A stretch of 44,347 bases of DNA, taken from Methylorubrum rhodinum (GTDB taxonomy: Bacteria; Pseudomonadota; Alphaproteobacteria; Rhizobiales; Beijerinckiaceae). A program made the position numbers and the translations under genes. The notes under the pieces are model-generated. The model saw only the letters and a program-made list of their open reading frames with translations, did not search any database and was not told the origin of the DNA. The stretch is from NCBI RefSeq assembly GCF_014199935.1, contig NZ_JACHOP010000033.1, positions 1 to 44,347 of the forward strand, written 5' to 3'. Position 1 is the first letter of the stretch. The number at the start of each line of letters is the position of its first letter. Below, piece by piece: positions 37,054 to 44,347 of this stretch.

Positions 37054-38373
37054 CTACCCCGCCGCCGAATCCGCCACCGCCTCCCCGTCCAGCACCCGGC
37101 GCGCCCGCTCCCGGTCGAGGTCGCCCTCCCAGGCGGCGACCACGACGGTGGCGACGCAATTGCCGATCAGGTTGCCGAGCGCGCGGGCCATGCCGATGAA
37201 CCAATCGACCGAGAGCACCAGCACGAGGCCGATGGCGGGGATCGCCGGCACGGCGTTGAGGGTCGCGGCCAGGATCACGATGGCCGAGCCCGGCACGCCG
37301 TGCGCGCCCTTGGAGGTGACGAGCGAGACGCCGAGCACCAGCATCAGGTCACTGAGCGAGAGCGGCGTGTTGGTGGCCTGGGCAATGAAGACGACGGCGA
37401 GCGTCAGGTAGATCGAGAAGGCGTCGAGGTTGAACGAGTAGCCCGTCGGCACCACGAGGCCGACGGTGGAATCCTTGATGCCGAGATGCACGAGCTTGCG
37501 CATGATCTGCGGCAGCACCGCATCCGACGAGGCGGTGCCGAGCACGATCGTCAGCTCGGCCCGCAGATACCGCAGGAACTTCCACAGGCTGAGGCCCGAC
37601 AGCCGCATCACCGCGCCGAGCACCCCGAACACGAACAGCGCGACCGCGGCGTAGAACAGGGCGACCAGCGAGAGGAGCTGCGTCAGCGAGCCGATGCCGT
37701 AGCGGGCCACCGTGTAGGCCACCGCGCCCATCACGCCGAGCGGGGCCACCCGCACGATCAGGCCCATCGCCTTGAACAGCACGGCGCTCAACGCGTCGAT
37801 CATGTCCGTGACCGCCCGGCCCTTCTCGCCGCCGACCAAGGACAGGCTCGCCCCGAACAGGACCGCGAAGAACAGCACCTGCAGCACGTCGTTGCGGGCG
37901 AGCGCGTCGAAGGCGGTTTTCGGGATCACGTCGAGCAGGAAGGCCGAGATGCCCCCGCCCTGAAGCTTCTGGGCGTTGTCGGCGGTTTGGCCCAGGGCCT
38001 TGGCGTCGAGGCTCGCGACGTCGACGTTCATGCCGTGGCCGGGCCCGACGACCCAGGCCAGCACGAGGCCGAGCACGAGGGCGACCGTGGTCATCACCTC
38101 GAAATAGATCAGCGCCTTCACGCCCACCCGCCCGACCTTCTTGAGGTCGCCCGCGCCCGCGATGCCGTGGACGACGACGCAGAACACGATCGGCGCGACG
38201 ATCATCGAGATCAGCTTGAGGAAGGCGTCGCTCAACACCTTCAGGCTCTTGGCGAATTCGGGCGCGACGAGCCCGAGCAGAATGCCGGCGAGCAGCCCCG
38301 CGATCACCTGCGCGAACAGCGACTTGTGGAGCGGCGTGCGCGCGGCCGGCAGCGTGGCGGCTGTGGTGGTCAT
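37054..38373 (-). CDS. dctA: DAACS C4-dicarboxylate symporter 2 (DctA type)
   Basis: This 439-residue symporter has the DctA signatures PTGYSFNLDAFSIYLTLAVVFIAQATN (in part) and TSKGAHGVPGSAIVILAATL. The usual NLDGT is NLDAF here, a change at a position close to the substrate site. The catalytic turn is GTASSDAVLPQIMRKL. It imports succinate, fumarate, malate or aspartate with protons or sodium. It sits 52 bases downstream of the GntP permease and may be cotranscribed with it. Confidence 0.93.
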   Translation of the reverse strand: MTTTAATLPAARTPLHKSLFAQVIAGLLAGILLGLVAPEFAKSLKVLSDAFLKLISMIVAPIVFCVVVHGIAGAGDLKKVGRVGVKALIYFEVMTTVALVLGLVLAWVVGPGHGMNVDVASLDAKALGQTADNAQKLQGGGISAFLLDVIPKTAFDALARNDVLQVLFFAVLFGASLSLVGGEKGRAVTDMIDALSAVLFKAMGLIVRVAPLGVMGAVAYTVARYGIGSLTQLLSLVALFYAAVALFVFGVLGAVMRLSGLSLWKFLRYLRAELTIVLGTASSDAVLPQIMRKLVHLGIKDSTVGLVVPTGYSFNLDAFSIYLTLAVVFIAQATNTPLSLSDLMLVLGVSLVTSKGAHGVPGSAIVILAATLNAVPAIPAIGLVLVLSVDWFIGMARALGNLIGNCVATVVVAAWEGDLDRERARRVLDGEAVADSAAG

Positions 38374-38425
38374 CGGCTCGGCCCCCTTACGTCCCCGGCT
38401 CGGGCAGCAAGGGCGGTGCCAGGGC

Positions 38426-39817
38426 TCACACCAAGCCGGTGAGGTAGTAGACCCCGATCACGAAGAACACCGCCAGGGTCTTGATGATCGTGATCGCGAA
38501 AATGTCGCCGTAGGACTGGCGGTGGGTCAGCCCGGTGACGGCCAAGAGCGTGATGACCGCGCCGTTGTGGGGCAGCGTGTCCATGCCGCCGCTCGCCATG
38601 GAGGCGACGCGGTGCATCACCTCGAGCGGGATGCCGGCCGCCTGCGCCGCCTCGACGAAGCGGCCCGACAGGGCGCCGAGCGCGATCGACAGCCCGCCCG
38701 AGGCCGAGCCGGTGACGCCGGCCAGCACGTTGACGGTCACCGCCTCGTTGATCAGCGGATTCGGGATCGCCGAGAGCGCGTCCGAGATCGTCTTGAAGCC
38801 CGGCAAAGCCGCGATAACGGCGCCGAAGCCGTATTCGGTCGCTGTGTTCATGCCGGCGAGCAGTGAACCGGCGACGGCCGCCTTCGAGCCCTCGACGAAG
38901 CGGGGCGCGAGGTTGCGATACCCGAGGATCACGGTGGCGAGGATGCCGAGCAGCAGCGCGCCCTCCACCGCCCAGATCGCCGCCACCGCCTTGACCGGTA
39001 CGGTGACCGGATGGGCGGCCATCTCCGGGGTCAGCGCCGCGCTCGCGGTCTCACCGTAGGTGGCGGTGATCCAGCCGAGCAGGAGCTTGTTGCCGATCCC
39101 GACGATGAGGAGCGGCAGGATCGCCACCATCGGGTGGATGACGACCTTGTCCTCGACCGCCTGCGGCTCGTTCGAATGGCCCTCGCCGTAGCCCTCGTCG
39201 CCCGCGCGGCGGCGGCGCCATTCGAGATAGGTGATGCCGAGCCCGAACACGAAGAGCGCGCCGATGATCCCGAGGACGGGGGCGGCGTAGGCGTCGGTCT
39301 TGAAGAACGAGGCCGGGATGATGTTCTGGATCTGCGGCGTGCCCGGCAGGGTGTCCATGGTGAAGGTGAAGGCGCCGAGCGCGATCGTGCCGGGGATCAG
39401 CCGCTTGGGGATGTTCGAGCGGCGAAACAGCTCGGCGGCGAAGGGATAGACCGCGAACACCGCCACGAACAGCGAGACGCCGCCATAGGTCAGGATCGCG
39501 CCGACCAGCACGATGGCGACGATCGCCCTACCCTCCCCCAGAAGCCCCGTCACGGCGCCGACGATGGAGCGGGCGAAGCCGGAAATCTCCACGAGCTTGC
39601 CGAACACGGCCCCCAGCAGAAAGACCGGGAAGTACAGCTTCAGGAAGCCGACCAGCTTCTCCATGAACAGGCCGGAGAACAGCGTCGGCACGGCGGCCGG
39701 ATCGGTCAGCAGCACCGCGCCCATGGCGGCGACCGGCGCGAACAGGATCACCGAGAAGCCGCGATAGGCGATTCCCATCAGGAAGAAGAGCGCCGCGAGG
39801 CAGATCAGGAAGCTCAC
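38426..39817 (-). CDS. GntP-family permease
   Basis: This 463-residue inner-membrane permease has the GntP pattern: NTATEYGFGAVIAALPGFK, VTGSASGGLSIALGALSGRF and SMASGGMDTLPHNGAVITLL. The GTG start has GGAGGG 12 bases upstream. Members transport gluconate or other small hydroxy acids; some are near hydroxybutyrate genes. The substrate is unknown. It forms a possible three-gene minus-strand unit with the acetyltransferase (84 bases upstream) and dctA. Confidence 0.88.
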   Translation of the reverse strand: MSFLICLAALFFLMGIAYRGFSVILFAPVAAMGAVLLTDPAAVPTLFSGLFMEKLVGFLKLYFPVFLLGAVFGKLVEISGFARSIVGAVTGLLGEGRAIVAIVLVGAILTYGGVSLFVAVFAVYPFAAELFRRSNIPKRLIPGTIALGAFTFTMDTLPGTPQIQNIIPASFFKTDAYAAPVLGIIGALFVFGLGITYLEWRRRRAGDEGYGEGHSNEPQAVEDKVVIHPMVAILPLLIVGIGNKLLLGWITATYGETASAALTPEMAAHPVTVPVKAVAAIWAVEGALLLGILATVILGYRNLAPRFVEGSKAAVAGSLLAGMNTATEYGFGAVIAALPGFKTISDALSAIPNPLINEAVTVNVLAGVTGSASGGLSIALGALSGRFVEAAQAAGIPLEVMHRVASMASGGMDTLPHNGAVITLLAVTGLTHRQSYGDIFAITIIKTLAVFFVIGVYYLTGLV

Positions 39818-39901
39818 GTGCTCGACCCTCCGGGCAGCGGCGCGCGGGCCGTGCACCGGACCCATCTGGACGAAGCGCGGCCGTCTTCAATGGAGGGGCG
39901 C

Positions 39902-40393
39902 TTACAGAGTCCGATGCATCACCAGCGCATCGACCGGCCCGTGGGTGGGATGGCGAAAGACGCCCGGCAGGCGTCCGACCTCGCGCATCCCGAGGCCCGT
40001 CCACAGCGCCACCGCGCGGGTGTTGGTCGCGACGACGAGGTTGAACTGCATCATCGTGAAGCCGAGGCCCCGCGCCGTCTCGAACGAGTGCAGGCCCATG
40101 GCCCGCGCCACGCCCCTGCCTTGCGCCTCGGCCTTCGTCGCGTAGGTGCCGTTGGCGACGTGATCGCCGGCCCCGAGCTGGTTGGCGCGGAGGTAGTAGG
40201 CGCCGAGCACCCTGTCCCCGTCCAGCGCGACGTGGACGTGATGCGCCGGCGCGAACCAGTAGGCCAGCGCCTGCGCCCGGTCCCAGTCGCGGGGCAGCGC
40301 GAAGGCCTCGCCGGCCCGCAGGATCGGCTCGAGGATCGCCCAGATCGCGTCGTGGTCATCGGGCGTGGCGGGGCGGATGGTGAGGTCGGTCAT
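39902..40393 (-). CDS. GNAT-family N-acetyltransferase
   Basis: This 163-residue single-domain GNAT begins LTIRPATPDDHDAIWAILEPIL. The acetyl-CoA-binding motif is NGTYATKAEAQGRGVARAMG, followed by NLVVATNTRAVALWTGLGMREVG. The active site pattern resembles acetyltransferases acting on amino acids or small amines. The substrate is unknown. Confidence 0.9.
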   Translation of the reverse strand: MTDLTIRPATPDDHDAIWAILEPILRAGEAFALPRDWDRAQALAYWFAPAHHVHVALDGDRVLGAYYLRANQLGAGDHVANGTYATKAEAQGRGVARAMGLHSFETARGLGFTMMQFNLVVATNTRAVALWTGLGMREVGRLPGVFRHPTHGPVDALVMHRTL

Positions 40394-40609
40394 CGCGGCG
40401 GTTTAGGATCGGACGGCTTTTTCTGTCCTCCCGTGTCGGCAGGCGGCATCATCCTGTTCGGCTTGATCAAGCATGAGCGTTGTGTCGATGAGCGGCAGCC
40501 CGCCTGAGTCCTCTCTTGAGGGGCGGTGATCGAGTCAGCACGATGCGCAGCGATAATTTCTTCAATCATCTTATGATACAGTGCGGGTTAATTGATGAAA
40601 GGTAGGATC

Positions 40610-40861
40610 GTGCGTAGTTTTTGCAAAGTTCCAGTCATTGTGTTGCCTTTGTCGCTCGCCGGTTGCGGCTCAGTGGTTTTGATCGAAGCAGAACTCATTC
40701 CCCCGAATGGAGGCCGGCCAGAGCTCTGTCTGCAAAATTACAAGCGCGATTTCATGATGATGGCAGATGAAGCCGAGAGGACGGAGGCGCGTCGAAAAAT
40801 GGGTGAATGTGTTCGCCGATATGAAGCTCAAGGCTACAAAGCCAAGCTGCCTTGGGATTGA
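40610..40861 (+). CDS. Small lipoprotein in an AT-rich islet
   Basis: An 83-residue protein with GTG start and AGGTAGG just upstream; an ATG at 40595 in the same frame is an alternative. The signal peptide ends with the lipobox LSLAGC (Cys19 from the GTG), so a lipid-anchored periplasmic protein is predicted. The mature part is mostly polar helix (MMADEAERTEARRKMGECVRRYEAQGYKAK in part). The AT-richer composition, with codons such as TTG, GTT and TTT, suggests recent acquisition. The function is unknown. Confidence 0.65.
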   Translation: MRSFCKVPVIVLPLSLAGCGSVVLIEAELIPPNGGRPELCLQNYKRDFMMMADEAERTEARRKMGECVRRYEAQGYKAKLPWD

Positions 40862-40907
40862 TGTTTGCGACACTGCAGCGCGACGTGGGCTCTGATGCGC
40901 CAAATTC

Positions 40908-40922
40908 TCGAATGTAATTCGA
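40908..40922. repeat. Dyad after the lipoprotein gene
   Basis: TCGAAT-GTA-ATTCGA is a perfect 15-base inverted repeat 46 bases past the stop. The stem is short and no T-tract follows, so it is more likely a protein site or chance than a terminator. Confidence 0.3.
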
Positions 40923-40963
40923 TGTTGTGATCGAAATATTTCATCTAAGGCAGATCGGCCTTC

Positions 40964-41797
40964 CTACCCACCCCGCGAAGACGCCTCCGGCAGCGTCGCC
41001 GCCCGCGCATTGCTCTCCCCCGCCCCCGGCCGAAAATCGATCCGCCCCCAGCCCGGCAGCTTCAGCGCCGGGCGGCGCCAGTCGAGGCCGGCCACCGCGC
41101 CGAGCAGGTTGATCTCGAAGCCGTCGACCCAGCCGATCGTCAGCCCGGCATAGCCCTGGAGCGACAGGCGCAGGCCCGTGTGGCTCGGGGTGATCTCGAG
41201 GAAGCGGCCCGGCGGGGTCCAGTCCTTGCCGAGCGCGGTCGGCGGCAGCGGCACGTCGTTGTCGGGGATGGCCGCGACGACGTGGGCCGCGAAGGTGTTC
41301 GAGTTCGGCCCCGGCCACGCCCGGTACGAGCCGAGGCTGCGATGCGGATAGTCGGCCACCGCGGCGCGGATCGCCGGGATCGCGCGGGCGGCCGCCTCGC
41401 CGTCGAGGGCGAGCACCGGCTCCGGATCGTTGCCGAACCAGCGCCCGTCGGGGGCGTAGGCGTCGGTGCGCACCGGCGGGCCCCAGCCGACCACGTCGTA
41501 GCGGGTGTAGCGGGGCGCGTTCGCCTCCTTCGTCACCACCCAGCTGTGATGCGCAAAAATGCCCCGCCAGCGCCCGACCCGGGCGGCGTAGACCCGCACC
41601 ATCGCCTCCGGCGCGGCCGAGGCCGGCGGCAGGATGCCCGCGCTCGACCAGTCGGCCGAGGACCAGCTCTCGGCGCGCCCGCCCTTCGCGCTCCACCACA
41701 GGGCGTGGGTCGCGAGCGGCAGCAGGAAGGCCAGCACGAGGACGACGAGAAGGACGAAGGTGGCGAGGCGCAGGCTCGCGAGCAGGGCGGCGGTCAT
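40964..41797 (-). CDS. DUF3750 family protein
   Basis: This 277-residue protein has an N-terminal hydrophobic segment (about residues 10-33, LATFVLLVVLVLAFLLPLATHAL). A DUF3750-type domain follows: RVYAARVGRWRGIFAHHSWVVTKEA (in part) and YRAWPGPNSNTFAAHVV, with DNDVPLPPTALGKDWTP later. The HSW and NSNTF motifs recall permuted papain-like folds, but catalysis is not established. It is likely anchored in the inner membrane. The start was chosen at the ATG with the hydrophobic leader. Confidence 0.8.
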   Translation of the reverse strand: MTAALLASLRLATFVLLVVLVLAFLLPLATHALWWSAKGGRAESWSSADWSSAGILPPASAAPEAMVRVYAARVGRWRGIFAHHSWVVTKEANAPRYTRYDVVGWGPPVRTDAYAPDGRWFGNDPEPVLALDGEAAARAIPAIRAAVADYPHRSLGSYRAWPGPNSNTFAAHVVAAIPDNDVPLPPTALGKDWTPPGRFLEITPSHTGLRLSLQGYAGLTIGWVDGFEINLLGAVAGLDWRRPALKLPGWGRIDFRPGAGESNARAATLPEASSRGG

Positions 41798-41990
41798 GTC
41801 CCGCGCATGTTGCCGCGGGCCGGCCACGGTTCAAGCGGCGCGGGGCCGCCTGCGGCGGTTCGCCGGCTCATCGTCGCGCAGTCCGTGCGCGCCCGCACGC
41901 GGAGCGCGAGTGCGGCTTTACGGCAACGCTTGCCCGCCCGCGTATCGCCGCCGCCGAGTCCGCGCTTGTAACAAGGTCACATCCGCGCGA

Positions 41991-42005
41991 TGAAACATTA
42001 TAACA
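41991..42005 (-). promoter_or_regulatory. Zur-like palindrome before the receptor gene
   Basis: On the minus strand the site reads TGTTATAATGTTTCA; one half matches the TGTTATAATATAACA-type boxes bound by the zinc repressor Zur in alphaproteobacteria, from memory. An overlapping perfect palindrome AACATGTT lies at 42002-42009. It lies 16 bases before the receptor ATG, where Zur would repress. Confidence 0.45.
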
Positions 42006-42021
42006 TGTTGAGCGAGGCAAG

Positions 42022-44172
42022 ATGCGATCGGCGGCGAGGCGGACGGGACGGGGCATGCTGCTGGCCGGGACGATCCTGTCCGGCGGGGCGGTGCCGGCGC
42101 TCTCCCAGCAGGCGACGACGCTCGAGGAGCTGAGCGTCGCCGCGAGCCCGGTCCAGCCGGCGGCGAGGCCCGTGGCGGGCGCCCTCCCCCCGCTACCCAC
42201 CCGGACGCCGACCGGCGTGCTGCCGGTGGTGACCGATTCGTTCTCCTCGGTCACGGTGGTGACGCGCTCCGAGATCGAGCGCTCGCAGCCGACGCAGCTC
42301 GGCGACGCCCTGTTCGACAAGCCCGGCCTGTCGGCCTCGACCTTCGCGCCCGGCGCCGCCTCGCGCCCGATCATCCGCGGTCTCGACAACACCCGCGTGC
42401 GGATCCAAGAGAACGGCGTCGGCATCGGCGACGTCTCGGAGCTGTCCGAGGACCACGCGGTGCCGATCAACCCGATTGCCACCGACCGCATCGAGGTGGT
42501 GCGCGGCCCCGCGGCGCTCCGCTACGGCAGCCAGGCGATCGGCGGCGTGGTGGCCGCCGAGAACAACCGGGTGCCGACCTTCATCCCCGTCGGCGGCATC
42601 GCCGGCCGGGTGACGACGGGCTATTCGAGCGTCGACAACGGGTACAACACCGCGGCCAGTGTGGATGCGGGCTCGGACAACGTCGCCGTCCACGCCGACG
42701 GCTTCCGCAGCCAGGGCGACAGCTACAACACGCCCGCCGGCATCCAGGCGAACTCGCAATACCGGTCGCAGGGCGGCGCGGTCGGCATCTCGGTGATCGG
42801 CGACCGCGGCTTCGTCGGCATCTCCTACAGCCATTACGACGCGCTCTACGGCATTCCCGGCGGCGGCTCGGCGGAGCGGCGCGTGTTGCTCGATCCGGTG
42901 CAGGACCGGCTCCTGGCGCGGGGCGAGGTCCGGCCGCTCGAAGGCCCGTTCGCGGTGATCCGCTTCTGGGCCGGCGGCTCGGTCTACAAGCACAACGAGA
43001 GCGGGCTGGAGGACGACGGTTTCCGCACCATCGGCTCGACCTTCAAGAGCCGCGAGGTCGAGGGCCGGGTCGAGGCGCAGCACGTGCCGGTCGATCTCTC
43101 CTTCGGCGTGCTCACCGGCGCGGTGGGCGTCCAGTCGGACCGGCGCGTGCTCGGCACCTCCGGCGAGGCGGGCGGGCTCCTTGCGCCGACCGATGCGCGG
43201 GCCAACGCCCTCTACCTGTTCGAGGAATTGGCCCTGCCCTCCGGCACCCGCTTCCAGGCGGCGGGCCGCATCGAGGGGACGCGCGCGACCGGCACGGCGA
43301 CGAATTTCCCGGGCGATTACCTGCCCGGCCCGGTCGATCCGCTGGAATACGACCGCCGCCGCCGCTTCGCCCCGAAGAGCGCGAGCTTCGGCGTGCTGCA
43401 GGACCTGCCCTACGATTTCGTGGGGAGTCTGACCGCGTCCTACGTCGAGCGCGCCCCGTCCGTGCTCGAGCTCTACTCGCGCGGGCCGCACGAGGCGACC
43501 GAGACCTTCGAGATCGGCGATCCGAACCTGAAGCTGGAGCGCGCCCGCACTCTCGAACTCGGCATCCGCCGGGCGGTGGGCCCCCTGCGCCTCGATGCCA
43601 CCGGCTACATCACCCGCTACACCGGCTTCATCTACAAGCGCGAGACCGGCACGTTCTGCGGCGACGAATTCTCGACCTGCGGCGCCGAGGACGAGCTGCG
43701 CCAGATCGTCTACACCCAGTCCAACGCGCAATTCTACGGTGCCGAGATCGGCGCGCAGCTCGACCTGATCCCGGTCGGCAACGGCTTCATCGGCGTCGAC
43801 GCGCAGTACGACTTCGTCCGCGCGCAGTTCGACAACGGTGGCTTCGTGCCGCGCATCCCGCCCCACCGGCTCGGCGGCGGCGCCTACCTGCGGGCCGACG
43901 GCTGGTACGCGCGGGTGTTCCTGCTCCACGCCTTCGCCCACACCGAGACCGCGCCGATCGAGACCCCGACGCCGGGCTGGGACGATCTGCGGGCGGAGAT
44001 CAGCTACACCAAGCCGATCGATCCGGCGGTGTACGGTGCCAGCGAGATCACGCTGGGGCTCCAGGGCCGCAACCTCTTGGACGACCGCATCCGCAACTCG
44101 GCCTCCTTCAAGAAGGACGAGATCCTGCTGCCGGGCCGGAACCTGCGGCTGTTCCTGACGGCGCGGTTCTGA
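42022..44172 (+). CDS. ZnuD-like TonB-dependent outer-membrane receptor
   Basis: This 716-residue receptor has a signal peptide (cut after about residue 28), a TonB-box-like start (TTLEELSVAASP), a plug domain (IERSQPTQLGDALFDKPGLSAS; RPIIRGLDNTRVRIQENGVG; RIEVVRGPAALRYGSQAIGGVV in part) and a 22-strand barrel ending in the aromatic RLFLTARF. The SRPIIRGLDNTRVRIQENG and DHAVPINP segments are those of ZnuD-type zinc receptors. A pair of cysteines (CGDEFSTC) lies in one extracellular loop. With the Zur-like site upstream, zinc uptake is the leading guess; other metals or siderophores remain possible. Confidence 0.9.
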   Translation: MRSAARRTGRGMLLAGTILSGGAVPALSQQATTLEELSVAASPVQPAARPVAGALPPLPTRTPTGVLPVVTDSFSSVTVVTRSEIERSQPTQLGDALFDKPGLSASTFAPGAASRPIIRGLDNTRVRIQENGVGIGDVSELSEDHAVPINPIATDRIEVVRGPAALRYGSQAIGGVVAAENNRVPTFIPVGGIAGRVTTGYSSVDNGYNTAASVDAGSDNVAVHADGFRSQGDSYNTPAGIQANSQYRSQGGAVGISVIGDRGFVGISYSHYDALYGIPGGGSAERRVLLDPVQDRLLARGEVRPLEGPFAVIRFWAGGSVYKHNESGLEDDGFRTIGSTFKSREVEGRVEAQHVPVDLSFGVLTGAVGVQSDRRVLGTSGEAGGLLAPTDARANALYLFEELALPSGTRFQAAGRIEGTRATGTATNFPGDYLPGPVDPLEYDRRRRFAPKSASFGVLQDLPYDFVGSLTASYVERAPSVLELYSRGPHEATETFEIGDPNLKLERARTLELGIRRAVGPLRLDATGYITRYTGFIYKRETGTFCGDEFSTCGAEDELRQIVYTQSNAQFYGAEIGAQLDLIPVGNGFIGVDAQYDFVRAQFDNGGFVPRIPPHRLGGGAYLRADGWYARVFLLHAFAHTETAPIETPTPGWDDLRAEISYTKPIDPAVYGASEITLGLQGRNLLDDRIRNSASFKKDEILLPGRNLRLFLTARF

Positions 44173-44187
44173 AGAGGCACCGCCGTC

Positions 44188-44217
44188 ATTCCGGGGCCGC
44201 GGAGCGGAACCCGGAAT
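44188..44217. repeat. Hairpin after the receptor gene
   Basis: ATTCCGGG (44188-44195) and CCCGGAAT (44210-44217) are perfect 8-bp arms. The core GTCATTCCGGGGCCGC-like form recurs, as I recall, in Methylobacterium intergenic DNA, and may be a small dispersed repeat or terminator without T-tract. Confidence 0.35.
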
Positions 44218-44337
44218 CCTCCCGTGATGCGCGGCGTCACGGGGCGTCGTGCCCAGTCGTGATGGGGTGGACGGCCCCCGACGGCATCGTGTGTGCCAGA
44301 TTGAGGTCGTTGCAGATCTCAAGCGAGGAGGCCGTCC

Positions 44338-44347
44338 ATGGAGCAGA
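44338..44347 (+). CDS. Start of a possible IS110-type transposase, cut by window end
   Basis: GCGAGGAGG lies just before an ATG reading Met-Glu-Gln. From memory, many IS110-family transposases begin MEQ(Y/F)VGLDVS. Only three codons are visible, so the call rests on the strong ribosome site and that resemblance. Confidence 0.3.

Noticed and set aside
42193..44322. 709-codon minus-strand open frame
   Set aside because: Antisense to the TonB-dependent receptor; no ribosome site or recognisable domain.

Overview
The window looks like chromosomal DNA of a GC-rich alphaproteobacterium of the Hyphomicrobiales, most likely Methylobacteriaceae (Methylobacterium/Methylorubrum type). The reasons are the codon and base composition, the order fdxA - carD - rpoH, an AcuI-type reductase, a DUF4170 protein, and liv operons carrying a DUF6867 gene. 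This assignment rests on recognising families and gene order; no database was searched.

Left end (1-3228) is an accessory island. It holds a possible insertion-sequence remnant, a strongly self-complementary non-coding segment (420-583), a ParDE toxin-antitoxin pair, a small gene interrupted by an in-frame amber codon, and a large serine recombinase. The recombinase reading frame runs straight into a tRNA-Arg(ACG) gene and stops inside a neighbouring tRNA-Pro(CGG) gene, both read on the opposite strand. This is the usual picture of an element integrated at the 3' end of a tRNA gene.

Core block (3430-19254): a GreA/GreB-like factor and acrylyl-CoA reductase (acuI); a secreted repeat protein; a seven-iron ferredoxin (fdxA) preceded by three perfect-register 13-bp repeats; carD and an rpoH-type sigma factor, each followed by an intrinsic terminator; a LysR regulator; prs; a DUF4170 protein; an acetyltransferase; an LprI-like secreted protein overlapping an MFS transporter; xseA; two small membrane-associated unknowns; and purD overlapping tadA.

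Middle block (19255-25247): a small stand-alone protein resembling the N-terminal region of FkbM-type methyltransferases, a 528-base gene-less stretch with several strong dyads, a one-component regulator (ModE-type helix-turn-helix plus periplasmic-binding-like sensor domain), then a promoter with an adjacent dyad and a tight operon of three tiny membrane proteins plus an APC-family permease and two more small membrane proteins. This cluster is the best candidate here for an undescribed system, possibly a permease with small accessory subunits under a dedicated ligand-sensing regulator.

Transport block (25258-40393): a complete branched-chain amino acid type ABC operon (livHMGF, DUF6867, livK), a chemoreceptor divergent from it, then a C4-dicarboxylate/aspartate module. 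That module has a DAACS symporter, an orphan family 3 binding protein, aspartate ammonia-lyase with a basic Ala/Lys/Pro extension, a second DAACS symporter, a GntP permease and an acetyltransferase. Together these suggest uptake of acidic amino acids or dicarboxylates and conversion of aspartate to fumarate.

Right end (40394-44347): an AT-richer islet with a small lipoprotein, a DUF3750 protein, and a ZnuD-like TonB-dependent receptor with a Zur-like palindrome just upstream. The last bases look like the start of another transposase gene.
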